A stretch of DNA of 64,000 nt, from assembly GCF_004920405.1 (NCBI RefSeq), contig NZ_RFLV01000005.1, positions 62,001 to 126,000 of the forward strand. The letters run 5' to 3'. This DNA is from Pseudomonas leptonychotis. Its GTDB lineage: Bacteria > Pseudomonadota > Gammaproteobacteria > Pseudomonadales > Pseudomonadaceae. Positions 27,592 to 36,714 of this stretch are shown here, in pieces. The position numbers were made by a program, and so were the translations under genes. Each line of letters opens with the position of its first letter. Positions within the stretch are counted from its first letter, which is position 1. Under the pieces are notes generated by a model. The model did not search any database, was not told the origin of the DNA, and was given only the letters and a program-made list of their open reading frames with translations.

Positions 27592-30500
27592 CTACCAAAC
27601 CTGTTCCACCTGCGCATCGCTCTGCAGCACGCGGCTGTCGAGGAAGTGGCAGAAGTCCGCCAGACGCGGGTTGTCGAATACATCGGAAACCTTCACCGCC
27701 GTGCCGAATTCACTGGCCAAGCGGTTGACGATCTGGATGGTTTGCAGCGACTGCCCACCCAGCTCGAAGAAGTTGTCGCCCGCCTGAATCGCGCTGACGC
27801 CAAGAATCTGCTGCCAGATAGCGCGCACCCGTTGCTGAGTCTCATCGTCCAGCGCCTGATCACTTGAGCCTTGCAGGTACTGCGCCTGCAGGCGCTTGCG
27901 GTCGAGCTTGTTGGTGGCGGTACGCGGCAGCGCTGGGTAATGGCGGTAATCGGTCGGCACCATGGCCGCCGGCAGCAGCCTGGTCAGTTCCTGACGAATG
28001 CCGCGCAGGTCATCACGCGGACCACTGATAAAGGCCACTAGCCGGCGCAAGCCGCCGCCCAGCTCCAGGCCCTGCACACAGGCTTCGTCGACACCATTCA
28101 AGGCCAACAGACGCGATTCGACCTCACCGGGCTGAATGCGGTAACCGCTGATTTTGAATTCGTTATCCAGCCGGCCGAGGTAAACCAACTGGCCGTCCAC
28201 CACCCGCACTCGATCACCGGTGCGGTAGACCGGGGTTGCTTGCGTACCGATCAGTACGCTGGCAAAGGCTTGCGAGTCGCTGCCAAGGTAGCCATTGGCC
28301 AATTGCGCGCCACACAGCACCAGCTCGCCCTCTTCGGCCGGGCGCTCACCACGGCCCAGCACCAGCGCCGTGACGGCGGCCAGTGGCTGGCCAATCGGCA
28401 AGCTCGCGCTGTCAGGCGCAACGCCTTGCAGGTCGCAGGTGCTCGCCACCACCGTGGTTTCGGTCGGGCCGTAGGTATTGATCAAACGAACATGCGCCGG
28501 CGCCGCAGCCTGCCAAGCCACCAGTTGCTCGGGATAAACCGCCTCACCGCCGATGATCACGCTCTTCAGCCCGCTCGGCACCCGCACCAGGCCAGCCCGC
28601 AAGGCCACTACCCACTCGTTCCAGAACGCGGTCGGCAGGTCGAGCACAGTGATTGCAAGCTGCTCCAGCCCTTCGACAAAGGCGCTGATCGACTCCAGCA
28701 AGGCATCGGTACGCAGCACCAAAGTTGCGCCGGCGCTGAGGCTGACAAACACCTCTTCGATGCTGGCGTCGAAATTAAACGGGGCGAATTGAAGCATGCG
28801 ATCCGTGCCGTCCACGCCATAGCGCAAACGTGCGGCCTGGATAAAGTGGTCCAGCGCGCGGTGGCTGATCTCCACACCTTTCGGCGTGCCGGTAGAGCCG
28901 GAAGTAAACATCAGGTAGGCCGCAGTCTCGTTTTGACGCGGCGCACAGAGGCGATTGGCGCTGTGCAGCACGCCGGCCAGTTCAATCGGGCCGCTGTAGC
29001 TGTCGGCCAGGCGATAGCGGAACGCCGCCTCGGTGACCACCAGCACCAGCTGCGCCGTGGCGCAGATCAAGCGCTGGCGCTCGCCGGGTTGCTCCGGGTC
29101 GAGCGGCACATACACCGCACCGGCCAGCAGCACGCCGAGTTGCACGACAATCGCCTCGGGACTACGGCTGAGCATCACCCCAACCCGCTCACCTGGCTGT
29201 ACGCCACGTTCACTCAAGGCAGCGGCGATGGTTTCCGCTTGCGCCTGCAACTCGCCGTAGGTGATTTGGCGCTCGCCTTGGCACAGCGCCAAGTGCTGCG
29301 GCTGGCGTTCGGCCTGGGCGCGAATGGCCAGCAGCACGCTGCTCACCTCAGCCATGGCCGCCTGCTCGCTGGCCGGCGCACTGAGTAAATGCTGCGTGCG
29401 GTACTGCGCACTCCAAGCGCTGAGCAGTTGATCGCGCGGCTGTTGCGGGGCTTGCAACCAGGCGGCCAGCAGGCTGAATAATTCCTCCTGTAACGCCTGT
29501 ACTTGCGCGGCGCTGTAGCACGCCGGGTTGGCGTCGTAATCCAGCAGCGGCACACCACCTGCGCCCAGGTGCACTTCCAGGGTCAGGTCTTCCACCGGGC
29601 CGGCGCTCAAGCTCAAGGTGCGCGCCGGGCAGTCGCCAAACATCTGCGGGCGATCAAACGGCATGATGTTGATCAACGGGCCGAACAGACGCTGCTCCCC
29701 GCCGACCCGCCCGAGGTCGCGGCGCAGCGATTCGTAGCGGTAATGCTGATGCTTGCGGCTGCTGCGGCGTAGCTTGCCGATGCTCTGCGCGGCTTCGATC
29801 AGATTCGCCTGATCGCTCAGATCGAGGCACAGCGGCGCGATGTTCATTTGCATGCACGGCACGTTGAACGAGGCCGAACCCATGCGATTCATCACCATCA
29901 GACCGAGCACTTGAGCCGCACTGCCACTGACCTGACGCAGCTGCGCTGACAGCGCGGCCAGCAGCAGATCCGGCCAGCCGATTTTATTGGCCTCGGCCAG
30001 TTGATTCAGCGCTTGCCATAAGACCGACGGCAACGCTGCCGAATGGCGGAGGAAGGTTGCCGAAATTGGCGCAACCCGCTCGCTAAAGCTGACCGCCTCG
30101 GGCAGCGCGCCAAGTTGTTCGCGCCAGTAATCCTGCGCCGTGGCCGTACGGCCCTGACTTTCGCGCTCGGCATCTTCAACCAGCACGGCGGTGTAATCGC
30201 CAAATTCACAAGGCGCAGCCGGCTCACCGCGCAGCGCCGCGCCGTACAAATCAGCGACGCGCTGATACAGCAGGTTGCTGCCATAGCCATCGAGAGCGAT
30301 GTGGTGAATGCAGCCGTAGAGAAAATCCACCTGCTCGCCCTGCAACAGGGTGAAGCGGCACGGCCGCTCGCGCTCCAGGTCGAACGCCTGGCGAATATCC
30401 GTCATGCCCCATTGCTGCACCCAAGCCTGGGCGTCCACCCCAGTTGGAATGTGCAACTGCGCCACGCTTAGCGGCAACTCGACAGGGTTGAACAACACTT

Positions 30501-30693
30501 GTTCGCCATCCACCACAAAGTGCCCGGACAACGCCTCGCACTCGCTCACTGCTTGGCGCAGCGCGGCGATCAGCTGCGCGGGCTGGATCTTGCCGGCGAA
30601 GGCGATGCATTCGGCGGTATTGAACATGGCGCGGTCTTCATTCAGCACATAGCCGTGCCACAGGCCCAGCTGGGCGACACCCAACGCCCTCAT
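27592..30693 (-). CDS. amoF: NRPS with C-A-T domains, Lys-like code (AmoF-like)
   Basis: 1033 residues. Condensation domain with HHIALDG at 130-136, adenylation domain (about 480-950; LMFTSGSTGTPKGVE, NTYGPTETTVVAS, YRTGDR, FKISGYRIQPGEVE, TATNKLDRKRL) and a C-terminal carrier domain with Ser982 in LGGQSLQT. The specificity residues read D-A-E-L-I-G-T-V-V-K, sharing six positions with the lysine code D-A-E-S-I-G-S-V-C-K, which suits the two lysines of amonabactin if the module acts twice. The open frame reaches 30792, but the ATG at 30693 overlaps the amoB stop (ATGA) and is the real start. No thioesterase. Confidence 0.88.
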   Translation of the reverse strand: MRALGVAQLGLWHGYVLNEDRAMFNTAECIAFAGKIQPAQLIAALRQAVSECEALSGHFVVDGEQVLFNPVELPLSVAQLHIPTGVDAQAWVQQWGMTDIRQAFDLERERPCRFTLLQGEQVDFLYGCIHHIALDGYGSNLLYQRVADLYGAALRGEPAAPCEFGDYTAVLVEDAERESQGRTATAQDYWREQLGALPEAVSFSERVAPISATFLRHSAALPSVLWQALNQLAEANKIGWPDLLLAALSAQLRQVSGSAAQVLGLMVMNRMGSASFNVPCMQMNIAPLCLDLSDQANLIEAAQSIGKLRRSSRKHQHYRYESLRRDLGRVGGEQRLFGPLINIMPFDRPQMFGDCPARTLSLSAGPVEDLTLEVHLGAGGVPLLDYDANPACYSAAQVQALQEELFSLLAAWLQAPQQPRDQLLSAWSAQYRTQHLLSAPASEQAAMAEVSSVLLAIRAQAERQPQHLALCQGERQITYGELQAQAETIAAALSERGVQPGERVGVMLSRSPEAIVVQLGVLLAGAVYVPLDPEQPGERQRLICATAQLVLVVTEAAFRYRLADSYSGPIELAGVLHSANRLCAPRQNETAAYLMFTSGSTGTPKGVEISHRALDHFIQAARLRYGVDGTDRMLQFAPFNFDASIEEVFVSLSAGATLVLRTDALLESISAFVEGLEQLAITVLDLPTAFWNEWVVALRAGLVRVPSGLKSVIIGGEAVYPEQLVAWQAAAPAHVRLINTYGPTETTVVASTCDLQGVAPDSASLPIGQPLAAVTALVLGRGERPAEEGELVLCGAQLANGYLGSDSQAFASVLIGTQATPVYRTGDRVRVVDGQLVYLGRLDNEFKISGYRIQPGEVESRLLALNGVDEACVQGLELGGGLRRLVAFISGPRDDLRGIRQELTRLLPAAMVPTDYRHYPALPRTATNKLDRKRLQAQYLQGSSDQALDDETQQRVRAIWQQILGVSAIQAGDNFFELGGQSLQTIQIVNRLASEFGTAVKVSDVFDNPRLADFCHFLDSRVLQSDAQVEQVW

Positions 30694-31562
30694 GCGGCAC
30701 CGCCATGTTGTTCGATCAGGCTCCACCAGCCGTTCAGGGTCGGTGTTTTGGCCAGATCGGTGAAGCTCAGCTCCAGACCTTGCGCGCGCCACTCGCTGAG
30801 CAGCGCCATTACCTGAATCGAATCCAGGCCGTAGTCCAACAGGTTCTCGTCGGGGTCGAAGGGCTCATCCAGCTCATCCAGCAAACTCAGCAAACGCGCC
30901 TGCAAGGCCGCGCGGGTCAATGCGGGTGCGGCAGTTCGACCTAAGTTCAGTACCTCGACGCAGCGCACCACCTGACCGCAGCGGGTTGCCACGTAATTCA
31001 GCGCCATCTGATGGTCGGCTTGATTGAAGTCGGCCACGCCATCGGCCAACAGAAACGGCTGAATATCGCGCATAAAGGCGTCGCAGGCGGTCATCAGGCA
31101 GCCGATGTGGGCGTAGATGCCGCCGATGATCAGTTGATCGCGGCCCAGCTCAGCCATCATGTGCTCCAACGGTGAGCGCTGAAAGGCGCTGTAGCGCCAC
31201 TTCACCAGCACCGTGTCGTCCGGTTCCGGGGCCAGGCCGGCGATGATCGCCTGGCGCTCAGGATGTTGGGTGATGCCCGGCCCCCACATATCGTTGAGCA
31301 GCGCCCGCTCGGCGTCGCTTTGCACACCCGGCTGAGCGGTATACACCACCGGAATGCCCAGCGCTTTGCACTGCGCGCGTACGGCTGCGAGGCGTTCAAC
31401 CAGGGCGCTGACAAAGGCGCTGTCGGCCTCCCAGAAGTCAGCGAAATACGCCTGCATATCGTGAATCAACAGCACCGCACGGGCTGGATCAAGCGTCCAC
31501 TTGACCTTGTTCGGCGCCCATTCGCTGGGGGTTTGGTAGGGCTGCAGAGCCGGAATAGCCAT
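30690..31562 (-). CDS. amoB: Isochorismatase with aryl carrier domain (EntB type)
   Basis: 290 residues. The N-terminal isochorismatase (about 1-205; LLIHDMQAYFADFW, VLVKWRYSAFQRSPL, GGIYAHIGCLMTACDAFM) hydrolyses isochorismate to 2,3-dihydro-DHB and pyruvate. The C-terminal 75 residues are an aryl carrier protein whose phosphopantetheine Ser is in LLDYGLDSIQVMAL; it carries DHB to the condensation domains. The start MAIPALQPYQTPS (31562, AAGGA upstream) aligns with EntB; an earlier ATG at 31583 overlaps amoE. Confidence 0.94.
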   Translation of the reverse strand: MAIPALQPYQTPSEWAPNKVKWTLDPARAVLLIHDMQAYFADFWEADSAFVSALVERLAAVRAQCKALGIPVVYTAQPGVQSDAERALLNDMWGPGITQHPERQAIIAGLAPEPDDTVLVKWRYSAFQRSPLEHMMAELGRDQLIIGGIYAHIGCLMTACDAFMRDIQPFLLADGVADFNQADHQMALNYVATRCGQVVRCVEVLNLGRTAAPALTRAALQARLLSLLDELDEPFDPDENLLDYGLDSIQVMALLSEWRAQGLELSFTDLAKTPTLNGWWSLIEQHGGAA

Positions 31563-31575
31563 GAAAATAAAATCC

Positions 31576-33201
31576 TTATGCAATAGAGATCAGGTGCGCG
31601 GCGATACGCTGGCGCAAACGGGTCTTGTCGACCTTGCCGACGGCGGTCATGGGCAGCTGGTCGAGTTGTTCGAAACGGTCGGGCAGCTTGTAATCAGCCA
31701 CGCCCAGGCCGCGCAGAAATTTGCGTAGGGCAATGCTTTTAAGTGCAGGATCACGGCTGACCACGAAGGCGCAGCTCTTCTCGCCCAGGGCCGTGTCAGG
31801 CATGGCCACCAGCGCCGCGTGGGTGATCGACGGATGGGCCATCAGCAGGTTCTCGACCTCTTCGGCGGCGATCTTTTCGCCGCCGCGGTTGATCTGATCC
31901 TTAATCCGCCCGACCACCTCCAGGTAGCCATCGGCGCGCAGTCGCACCAGATCGCCAGAGCGATAAAAGCCCTCGGCATCGAAGGCCTGGGCGTTGTGCG
32001 CCGGGCTCTGGAAGTAACCGCGAATGGTGTAGGGACCACGGGTCAGCAGCGCACCGACCTCGCCAACCGCCACCGGTTTGTCGTCACGGTCGAGCACGCG
32101 CACTTCATCCGCCGGGCTCATCGGGCAACCCTGGGTGCCGAAAACATGCGCCTCGTCATCATCGAGACGGGTGTAATTGACCAAGCCTTCGGCCATACCG
32201 AACACCTGCTGCAAGCGGCAGCCAAGTTCGCTGCCGATGCGCCGTGCCTGCGCTTCGGGCAAACGCGCGCCACCGACCTGCAACAACTGCAGGCTGGCCA
32301 GTTCGCTCGCTTGCCCGGCAGCGGCCTGCAGCCACAGCGACAAGGCCGGCGGCACCAAAGCGGCAACACTTACCCGATGGCGGGCGATCAATGGGAAGCA
32401 GGTTGCGGCCCCCGGATCAGCTGCCAGCACCACGCAGCCACCGGCCTGGAATACCCCCAGTGCACCGGGCGAGCTCAGGGCAAAGTTGTGCGCCGCCGGT
32501 AACGCGCAGAGATAACGCGTGTCGCGGTTGAACGCGCAGATTTCAACACTGCGCCGCACGCTGTAGGCGTAGTCGTCATGGGTGCGCGGAATTAGTTTCG
32601 GCGTACCAGTGCTACCACCAGAGAGCTGAAAGAACGCCACCTGATCGGCCGGCGTCGGCGCATAGGCACGCTGCGCGGCTACCGGTTGTAGCCAGGCACT
32701 CAGTGAGCGTGCAGGGTCGGTATCGCCATCGAGCAGCAATGTGTCGAGTTCTGGAATGGCGACCTGCAATTGACCGAGGAAAGCGTCATCGGCAAACAAC
32801 GGATGCTGGCGACTGCCGATAAACAGCCGTGGCCGCACCTGCCCAGCGTAGGCCAGCAGCTCCAGACGGCTATGGCTGAACAACGCGTTAACCGGAGCGA
32901 TACCAACCTTGAGCAAAGCAAAGAACACGACATAGAACTCAGCCTTATTGGCCAACTGCACCAAGGCTCGATCACCAGGAGCGAAACCATGATTGGCTAA
33001 ACGCTGGGCCAGGTAAGTGGCTTGTACATCCAGCTGGGCATAGCTCAGCTGGCGCTCGCCACAGATCAGCGCAATCGCCTCTGGCTGCGCCTGCACCTGA
33101 GTTTCAAGCAACTGCGTCAGCGGCTCACCGCGCCAGTAGCCGGCCTGACGATAACGTTCGGCAAACGCGTCCGGCCAAGGCGTAAATGGCACCAAGCTCA
33201 T
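31576..33201 (-). CDS. amoE: 2,3-dihydroxybenzoate-AMP ligase (EntE type)
   Basis: 541 residues. It activates DHB as the adenylate and loads it on the AmoB aryl carrier domain. Motifs are FFQLSGGSTGTPKLIPRTH, YRSGDLVRLRADGYLEVVGRIKDQINRGGEKI and the catalytic Lys near TAVGKVDKTRLRQR. An Asn (AAHNFALSSPG) replaces the Asp of amino-acid A domains, which is the mark of aryl-acid activation. GGAGG lies four bases before the ATG, which overlaps the amoC stop. Confidence 0.95.
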   Translation of the reverse strand: MSLVPFTPWPDAFAERYRQAGYWRGEPLTQLLETQVQAQPEAIALICGERQLSYAQLDVQATYLAQRLANHGFAPGDRALVQLANKAEFYVVFFALLKVGIAPVNALFSHSRLELLAYAGQVRPRLFIGSRQHPLFADDAFLGQLQVAIPELDTLLLDGDTDPARSLSAWLQPVAAQRAYAPTPADQVAFFQLSGGSTGTPKLIPRTHDDYAYSVRRSVEICAFNRDTRYLCALPAAHNFALSSPGALGVFQAGGCVVLAADPGAATCFPLIARHRVSVAALVPPALSLWLQAAAGQASELASLQLLQVGGARLPEAQARRIGSELGCRLQQVFGMAEGLVNYTRLDDDEAHVFGTQGCPMSPADEVRVLDRDDKPVAVGEVGALLTRGPYTIRGYFQSPAHNAQAFDAEGFYRSGDLVRLRADGYLEVVGRIKDQINRGGEKIAAEEVENLLMAHPSITHAALVAMPDTALGEKSCAFVVSRDPALKSIALRKFLRGLGVADYKLPDRFEQLDQLPMTAVGKVDKTRLRQRIAAHLISIA

Positions 33202-34361
33202 AACGCCTCCCGTTCCAGGCCGAAGGCCGAGAGCATGGTGCCGAGCTTATTGCCGGTCTCCAGCCACTCCGACTCCGGACAGGACGCCGTCACCAGCCCC
33301 GCACCGGCAAACAGGCTGACTCGGGTGTGCTCGACGATGCCGCAGCGGATCACCACTGCCCATTCGCCGTTGCCATCGGCATCACTCCAACCGACTATGC
33401 CGCCAAACACGCCACGGTCGAACGGCTCCAGCTCGGCGATCAAACGTTTGGCCGCTGCGGTCGGAAAGCCACACAACGCAGGCGTCGGATGCAGGCGGCA
33501 GGCCAGGCTCAATGCCGTGGCCGGTGTGGCCAGCTCGCCGGCGATCTGCGTCGACAGGTGCCAGAGCCGTGCGGTCTTCAGCAACGAAGGCTCTTGGGCA
33601 ACGTTCAGGCTGCGACACAACGGGCGCAGCTGGCGCTCCAGTTCCTCGATCACCAGACGGTGCTCGTGCAGATCCTTGCTCGATCGCAGCAGCGCCTGCG
33701 CCACCAGATCATCGGCCGCTGGATCAAGCAGGCGCTTGGCTGAGCCGGCCAATGGGTTGGAGGTGAAATGACGGCCCTGCTGACGCAACAACAGCTCGGG
33801 GCTGGCGCCAATCAGCACACCGCCAGCCGGCAGATCCATGGAGAAGTGATAGGCCTCGGGGTTCTGCTGTCGCAGCCCTTGGAACACCGTAGCGGCGCAG
33901 GGCGCAATGTCGAACTCCAGCTGCAACAGCCGCGACAACACCACCTTGCTCACCTGCCCGCCGCGCAGCACCTCAACCGCCCGGCCAACAGCCTGCTTGA
34001 AACCGGCCTGGTTTGGCTGTTCGGTGCAGTGGCGGGCCTTGCCACAGGGGAAGCCGTACACCGTAGTCGGCGGCGCGCCCGGCAGCAGGCGCGAAGCATG
34101 GCGCGGCACAAACAAACTGGAGGGTTGCTGCTTGTCGAAAGGAATCACCCCAACCACTATCGGCTGCTGCAAACCAGCCGCTTTGGCCTCGGCAAATGCA
34201 GCCTCAACGCCCCTTTCAACCCCTTGCCCATCCTCACCTGCCGGCGTATCGATGGCCTTGAAACAACCGCTGGCCTCAACCCCACCTTCGGGGGAATAGA
34301 ACCGATAAGTGGGTGCATAGATATCGCTCCTCTGGGAGCCCCCACGAGCGATACGCGTCAA
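33198..34361 (-). CDS. amoC: Isochorismate synthase (EntC type)
   Basis: About 387 residues. It converts chorismate to isochorismate, the first committed step to DHB. The chorismate-binding region is visible in VSKVVLSRLLQLEF, LIGASPELLLRQQGRHFTSNPLAGSAKR, HPTPALCGFPTAAAKRLI and the C-terminal VSLFAGAGLVTASCPESEWLETGNK. The frame opens at a TTG at 34403, but that lies inside the Fur-like palindrome, so a downstream start is expected: GGAGGTGAGG (34380-34371) precedes a GTG at 34370 with no spacing and a TTG at 34361 at a workable distance, so I chose TTG 34361. First gene of the seven-gene operon. Confidence 0.9.
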   Translation of the reverse strand: MTRIARGGSQRSDIYAPTYRFYSPEGGVEASGCFKAIDTPAGEDGQGVERGVEAAFAEAKAAGLQQPIVVGVIPFDKQQPSSLFVPRHASRLLPGAPPTTVYGFPCGKARHCTEQPNQAGFKQAVGRAVEVLRGGQVSKVVLSRLLQLEFDIAPCAATVFQGLRQQNPEAYHFSMDLPAGGVLIGASPELLLRQQGRHFTSNPLAGSAKRLLDPAADDLVAQALLRSSKDLHEHRLVIEELERQLRPLCRSLNVAQEPSLLKTARLWHLSTQIAGELATPATALSLACRLHPTPALCGFPTAAAKRLIAELEPFDRGVFGGIVGWSDADGNGEWAVVIRCGIVEHTRVSLFAGAGLVTASCPESEWLETGNKLGTMLSAFGLEREAL

Positions 34362-34389
34362 TGCATTCACCCTCACCTCCACATATAAC

Positions 34390-34408
34390 GCTAATACGAA
34401 CAATTAGC
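34390..34408. promoter_or_regulatory. Candidate Fur box upstream of amoC
   Basis: GCTAAT (34390-34395) and ATTAGC (34403-34408) are perfect arms of a 19-base palindrome, followed by ATTT. It shares ATTAGCATTT with the site at 13264-13282. The place, just ahead of the seven-gene synthesis operon, is where a Fur box is expected. Confidence 0.7.
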
Positions 34409-34645
34409 ATTTACTGAAAGGAGGCGAAACTAACCACTCGACGAAGTTGCGTCAATTTATTTCTAGGGCTCTAGCCTGGGCCTTGCTGACTCTAAATCGC
34501 GGAATATGCGGCCATCCGCAGCGAACGGGTCGACCACACACGGCTTTGGACGATAAGTGCAGCGATCTGATCAGCGCGAATAACTGCGCACGCATTGACC
34601 AATTTGATAACAGCATCGCAGCGCAAACTTCACGCGGCGCTGCTG

Positions 34646-36586
34646 CTATTTACCGCGTGCCGCCAGAACACGTGTCGCCCCCTGGGTTTTCTGGCAATAC
34701 CAGAACACCCGGCTAACGCCACGGGTGACGGCTACATAAGCCAGGCGCAGGCTTTCATCCTGCATGGCTTGGTCATAGCTGCTTTTAAAGAAACCCGAGT
34801 AGGCATACAGCGCATTGCGCAGCGGGTGCGGCTCGGCCGGCATGCAGTCGTCGAGGATGATTGCCACTTCCGCCTGCAAGCCTTTGGCACGGTGGATGGT
34901 GTAGGCCTTGACCGGCAGTTTTTTATCCAGCTGCGCGGTAATGGCCTGCAGCGGCTCGTTGCGCCGACTGAGCAACAGCACCGCGTTACGCTCGCCACTG
35001 TTGCGCGCAGCGGCGTGGGCACATTGCTCTTGGATCTGCTTGAGCAGCTCTGGCAAACGGCTCTTGGCGTCGAAGCGCTGGATCAAGCGCACGCCGTGAT
35101 CACCGGGCTGCGTAACCTTGATCGCCTGGCTGGTTTTCGCCTGTTTATGCTGCACACCGCCGAGCAGCGCTTCAGCGTCGCGAATAACCGGCTCAATCGA
35201 GCGGTAGTTGTTGGCCAGGGTCAATACGGCGCTGCACTTGGCGCGACCTTTACTCGGGAAGTGCCGATCAAAATCGATAAACAACTCTGGCGAGCTGCCG
35301 CGCCAACCGTAGATCGACTGCCAGTCATCACCAATCGCCATCAAACTGACGACGCTGCTTTGCTGCGTTTGAGCGCGCTGTACAGCTTGCAGCCACTGCA
35401 CAATTTGCGGCGAGATGTCTTGAAACTCGTCGATCAGCAAATGGCTGAACGGCGCCAGAACCTGGGCTGCGATGCCCTGCTCGCCTGCATTCAGCCGCCT
35501 CGTCAGTTGTTGAAATGCGCCGTTGAAGGTCATCAAGCCCTGCTCGTGCAGGCAACGTTCGAAGTACGGCCAGAACAACACCAGCGCCTCACTAAAGCTG
35601 CGCGCCTGCGCCGGACAGCTCAATGCCTGCGGCTGCAAGGTCGCGATGTCGATACCAATACTCTCGATAAAGCCAGCCTGGGCGTAAAACGCCTCATACA
35701 GCGGCGCAACACTGAACTCACCTTGCAGCTTGAAGGCATCCAGCGGCGCTTTGGGCTGGCGTTTGTCATCACTCTGCGGCAGCGGCAGTTGCAAGAGGTT
35801 GTGCACCTGCTGACGGAACAGCGGCTGCTCGGCATAGCACTGCTGGTAGGCCTGCTTTAGCAACCGTTGCTGCGCCGGGCGTAAGCGGCTGGCCATCAGC
35901 GGGTTATCCAGCTCACGTCCTGCCGCCTGCTTGTCATCCAACTGCTCAAACCAGCGTGGGTTATCGAGCATGCTCTTGGCCATAGCGCCCATGGCCGAAT
36001 GGAAGGTGCGCACGCATTGGCGCGCCTGAGACTCATCAAATGGGTAGTCGAAGAAGCCCAGCACTTTGAGCAACTGCTGGCGTAACTCAGCGCAGGAGGC
36101 ATTGGTGAAGGAAATCACCGTCAACTGCTCAGGCTTGATGCCCAGGTGGCAAAGCATAAAGACCACCCGCAGCACCAGCGAGGTGGACTTACCTGAACCG
36201 GCGCCAGCGAAGATCCGCGTCAGTGGATCCGGGCTAAGAATCATCGCCCACTGCTCATCCGAAGGAGCGCTGAGCAAGCCTGCCGTTACGGCGCGCGCTA
36301 CCTGCTCGCGCATCGACTGGCTCTGCGCCGCATCGACCGGCAGCATGGCCGGCCCGTAAATACCTGAGGTACTGGTTTTGCTGGCCGCGCGACGAGGTTT
36401 AGTCGGCGGGTTTGTGGTGCTCGACTTGGCTGCTTTACCTGCGGCCGCCTGCTTGGCTCGCCCAGCAGATTTCTTTAACGGAGCCGTCGCTTCATGCTCG
36501 GCCCGCAAATACGCGGTGGTATGAGGGAAATAGCGCGCCAGAGCAGCCGCAATGCGCCGCTTGTAGCGCTGAACAGCAGAAGGCAT
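34646..36586 (-). CDS. UvrD/Rep-like superfamily 1 DNA helicase
   Basis: 646 residues. A basic Lys/Ala-rich N-terminal tail (about 35-80) precedes the helicase core: Walker A FAGAGSGKST, motif Ia ISFTNASCAELRQQL, motif II LLIDEFQDISPQ, motif III AIGDDWQSIYGWRGS, motif V YTIHRAKGLQAEVAIILDD and motif VI RLAYVAVTRGVSRVF. This is a 3'-5' ATP-dependent helicase of the UvrD family, shorter than UvrD and with a different tail. The role is probably in repair. ATG 36586 is the start. It lies outside the siderophore operon, transcribed in the same direction, with 275 bases between. Confidence 0.88.
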   Translation of the reverse strand: MPSAVQRYKRRIAAALARYFPHTTAYLRAEHEATAPLKKSAGRAKQAAAGKAAKSSTTNPPTKPRRAASKTSTSGIYGPAMLPVDAAQSQSMREQVARAVTAGLLSAPSDEQWAMILSPDPLTRIFAGAGSGKSTSLVLRVVFMLCHLGIKPEQLTVISFTNASCAELRQQLLKVLGFFDYPFDESQARQCVRTFHSAMGAMAKSMLDNPRWFEQLDDKQAAGRELDNPLMASRLRPAQQRLLKQAYQQCYAEQPLFRQQVHNLLQLPLPQSDDKRQPKAPLDAFKLQGEFSVAPLYEAFYAQAGFIESIGIDIATLQPQALSCPAQARSFSEALVLFWPYFERCLHEQGLMTFNGAFQQLTRRLNAGEQGIAAQVLAPFSHLLIDEFQDISPQIVQWLQAVQRAQTQQSSVVSLMAIGDDWQSIYGWRGSSPELFIDFDRHFPSKGRAKCSAVLTLANNYRSIEPVIRDAEALLGGVQHKQAKTSQAIKVTQPGDHGVRLIQRFDAKSRLPELLKQIQEQCAHAAARNSGERNAVLLLSRRNEPLQAITAQLDKKLPVKAYTIHRAKGLQAEVAIILDDCMPAEPHPLRNALYAYSGFFKSSYDQAMQDESLRLAYVAVTRGVSRVFWYCQKTQGATRVLAARGK

Positions 36587-36674
36587 TCAGCGACCCAGTC
36601 ATGTAGATAGATCATTGAATGATAAGTGCTTTTTACCCGGAGCTGGCGACTGACAGATGAGATGCTTTGAGCAT

Positions 36675-36708
36675 GCTCAGCCCATGACACGCAGGTCATG
36701 GGCTGAGC
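36675..36708. terminator. Perfect 14-bp hairpin downstream of the GST gene
   Basis: GCTCAGCCCATGAC (36675-36688) and its exact complement (36695-36708) flank a 6-base loop, just after the GST stop at 36715. No clear T-run follows, so termination strength is uncertain. Confidence 0.55.
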
Positions 36709-36714
36709 GCTTGA

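Noticed and set aside
22189..30693. Vibriobactin, acinetobactin or fimsbactin assembly line
   Set aside because: These use cyclization domains with DxxxxD motifs; both condensation domains here have HHxxxDG and no Cy domain is seen.
20702..34403. Enterobactin biosynthesis
   Set aside because: There is no EntF-like Ser-activating module with thioesterase; instead two NRPSs, an epimerization domain and a glycine A domain.
34595..35860. 421-codon plus-strand frame opposite the helicase gene
   Set aside because: Antisense shadow; the minus-strand frame carries all helicase motifs.
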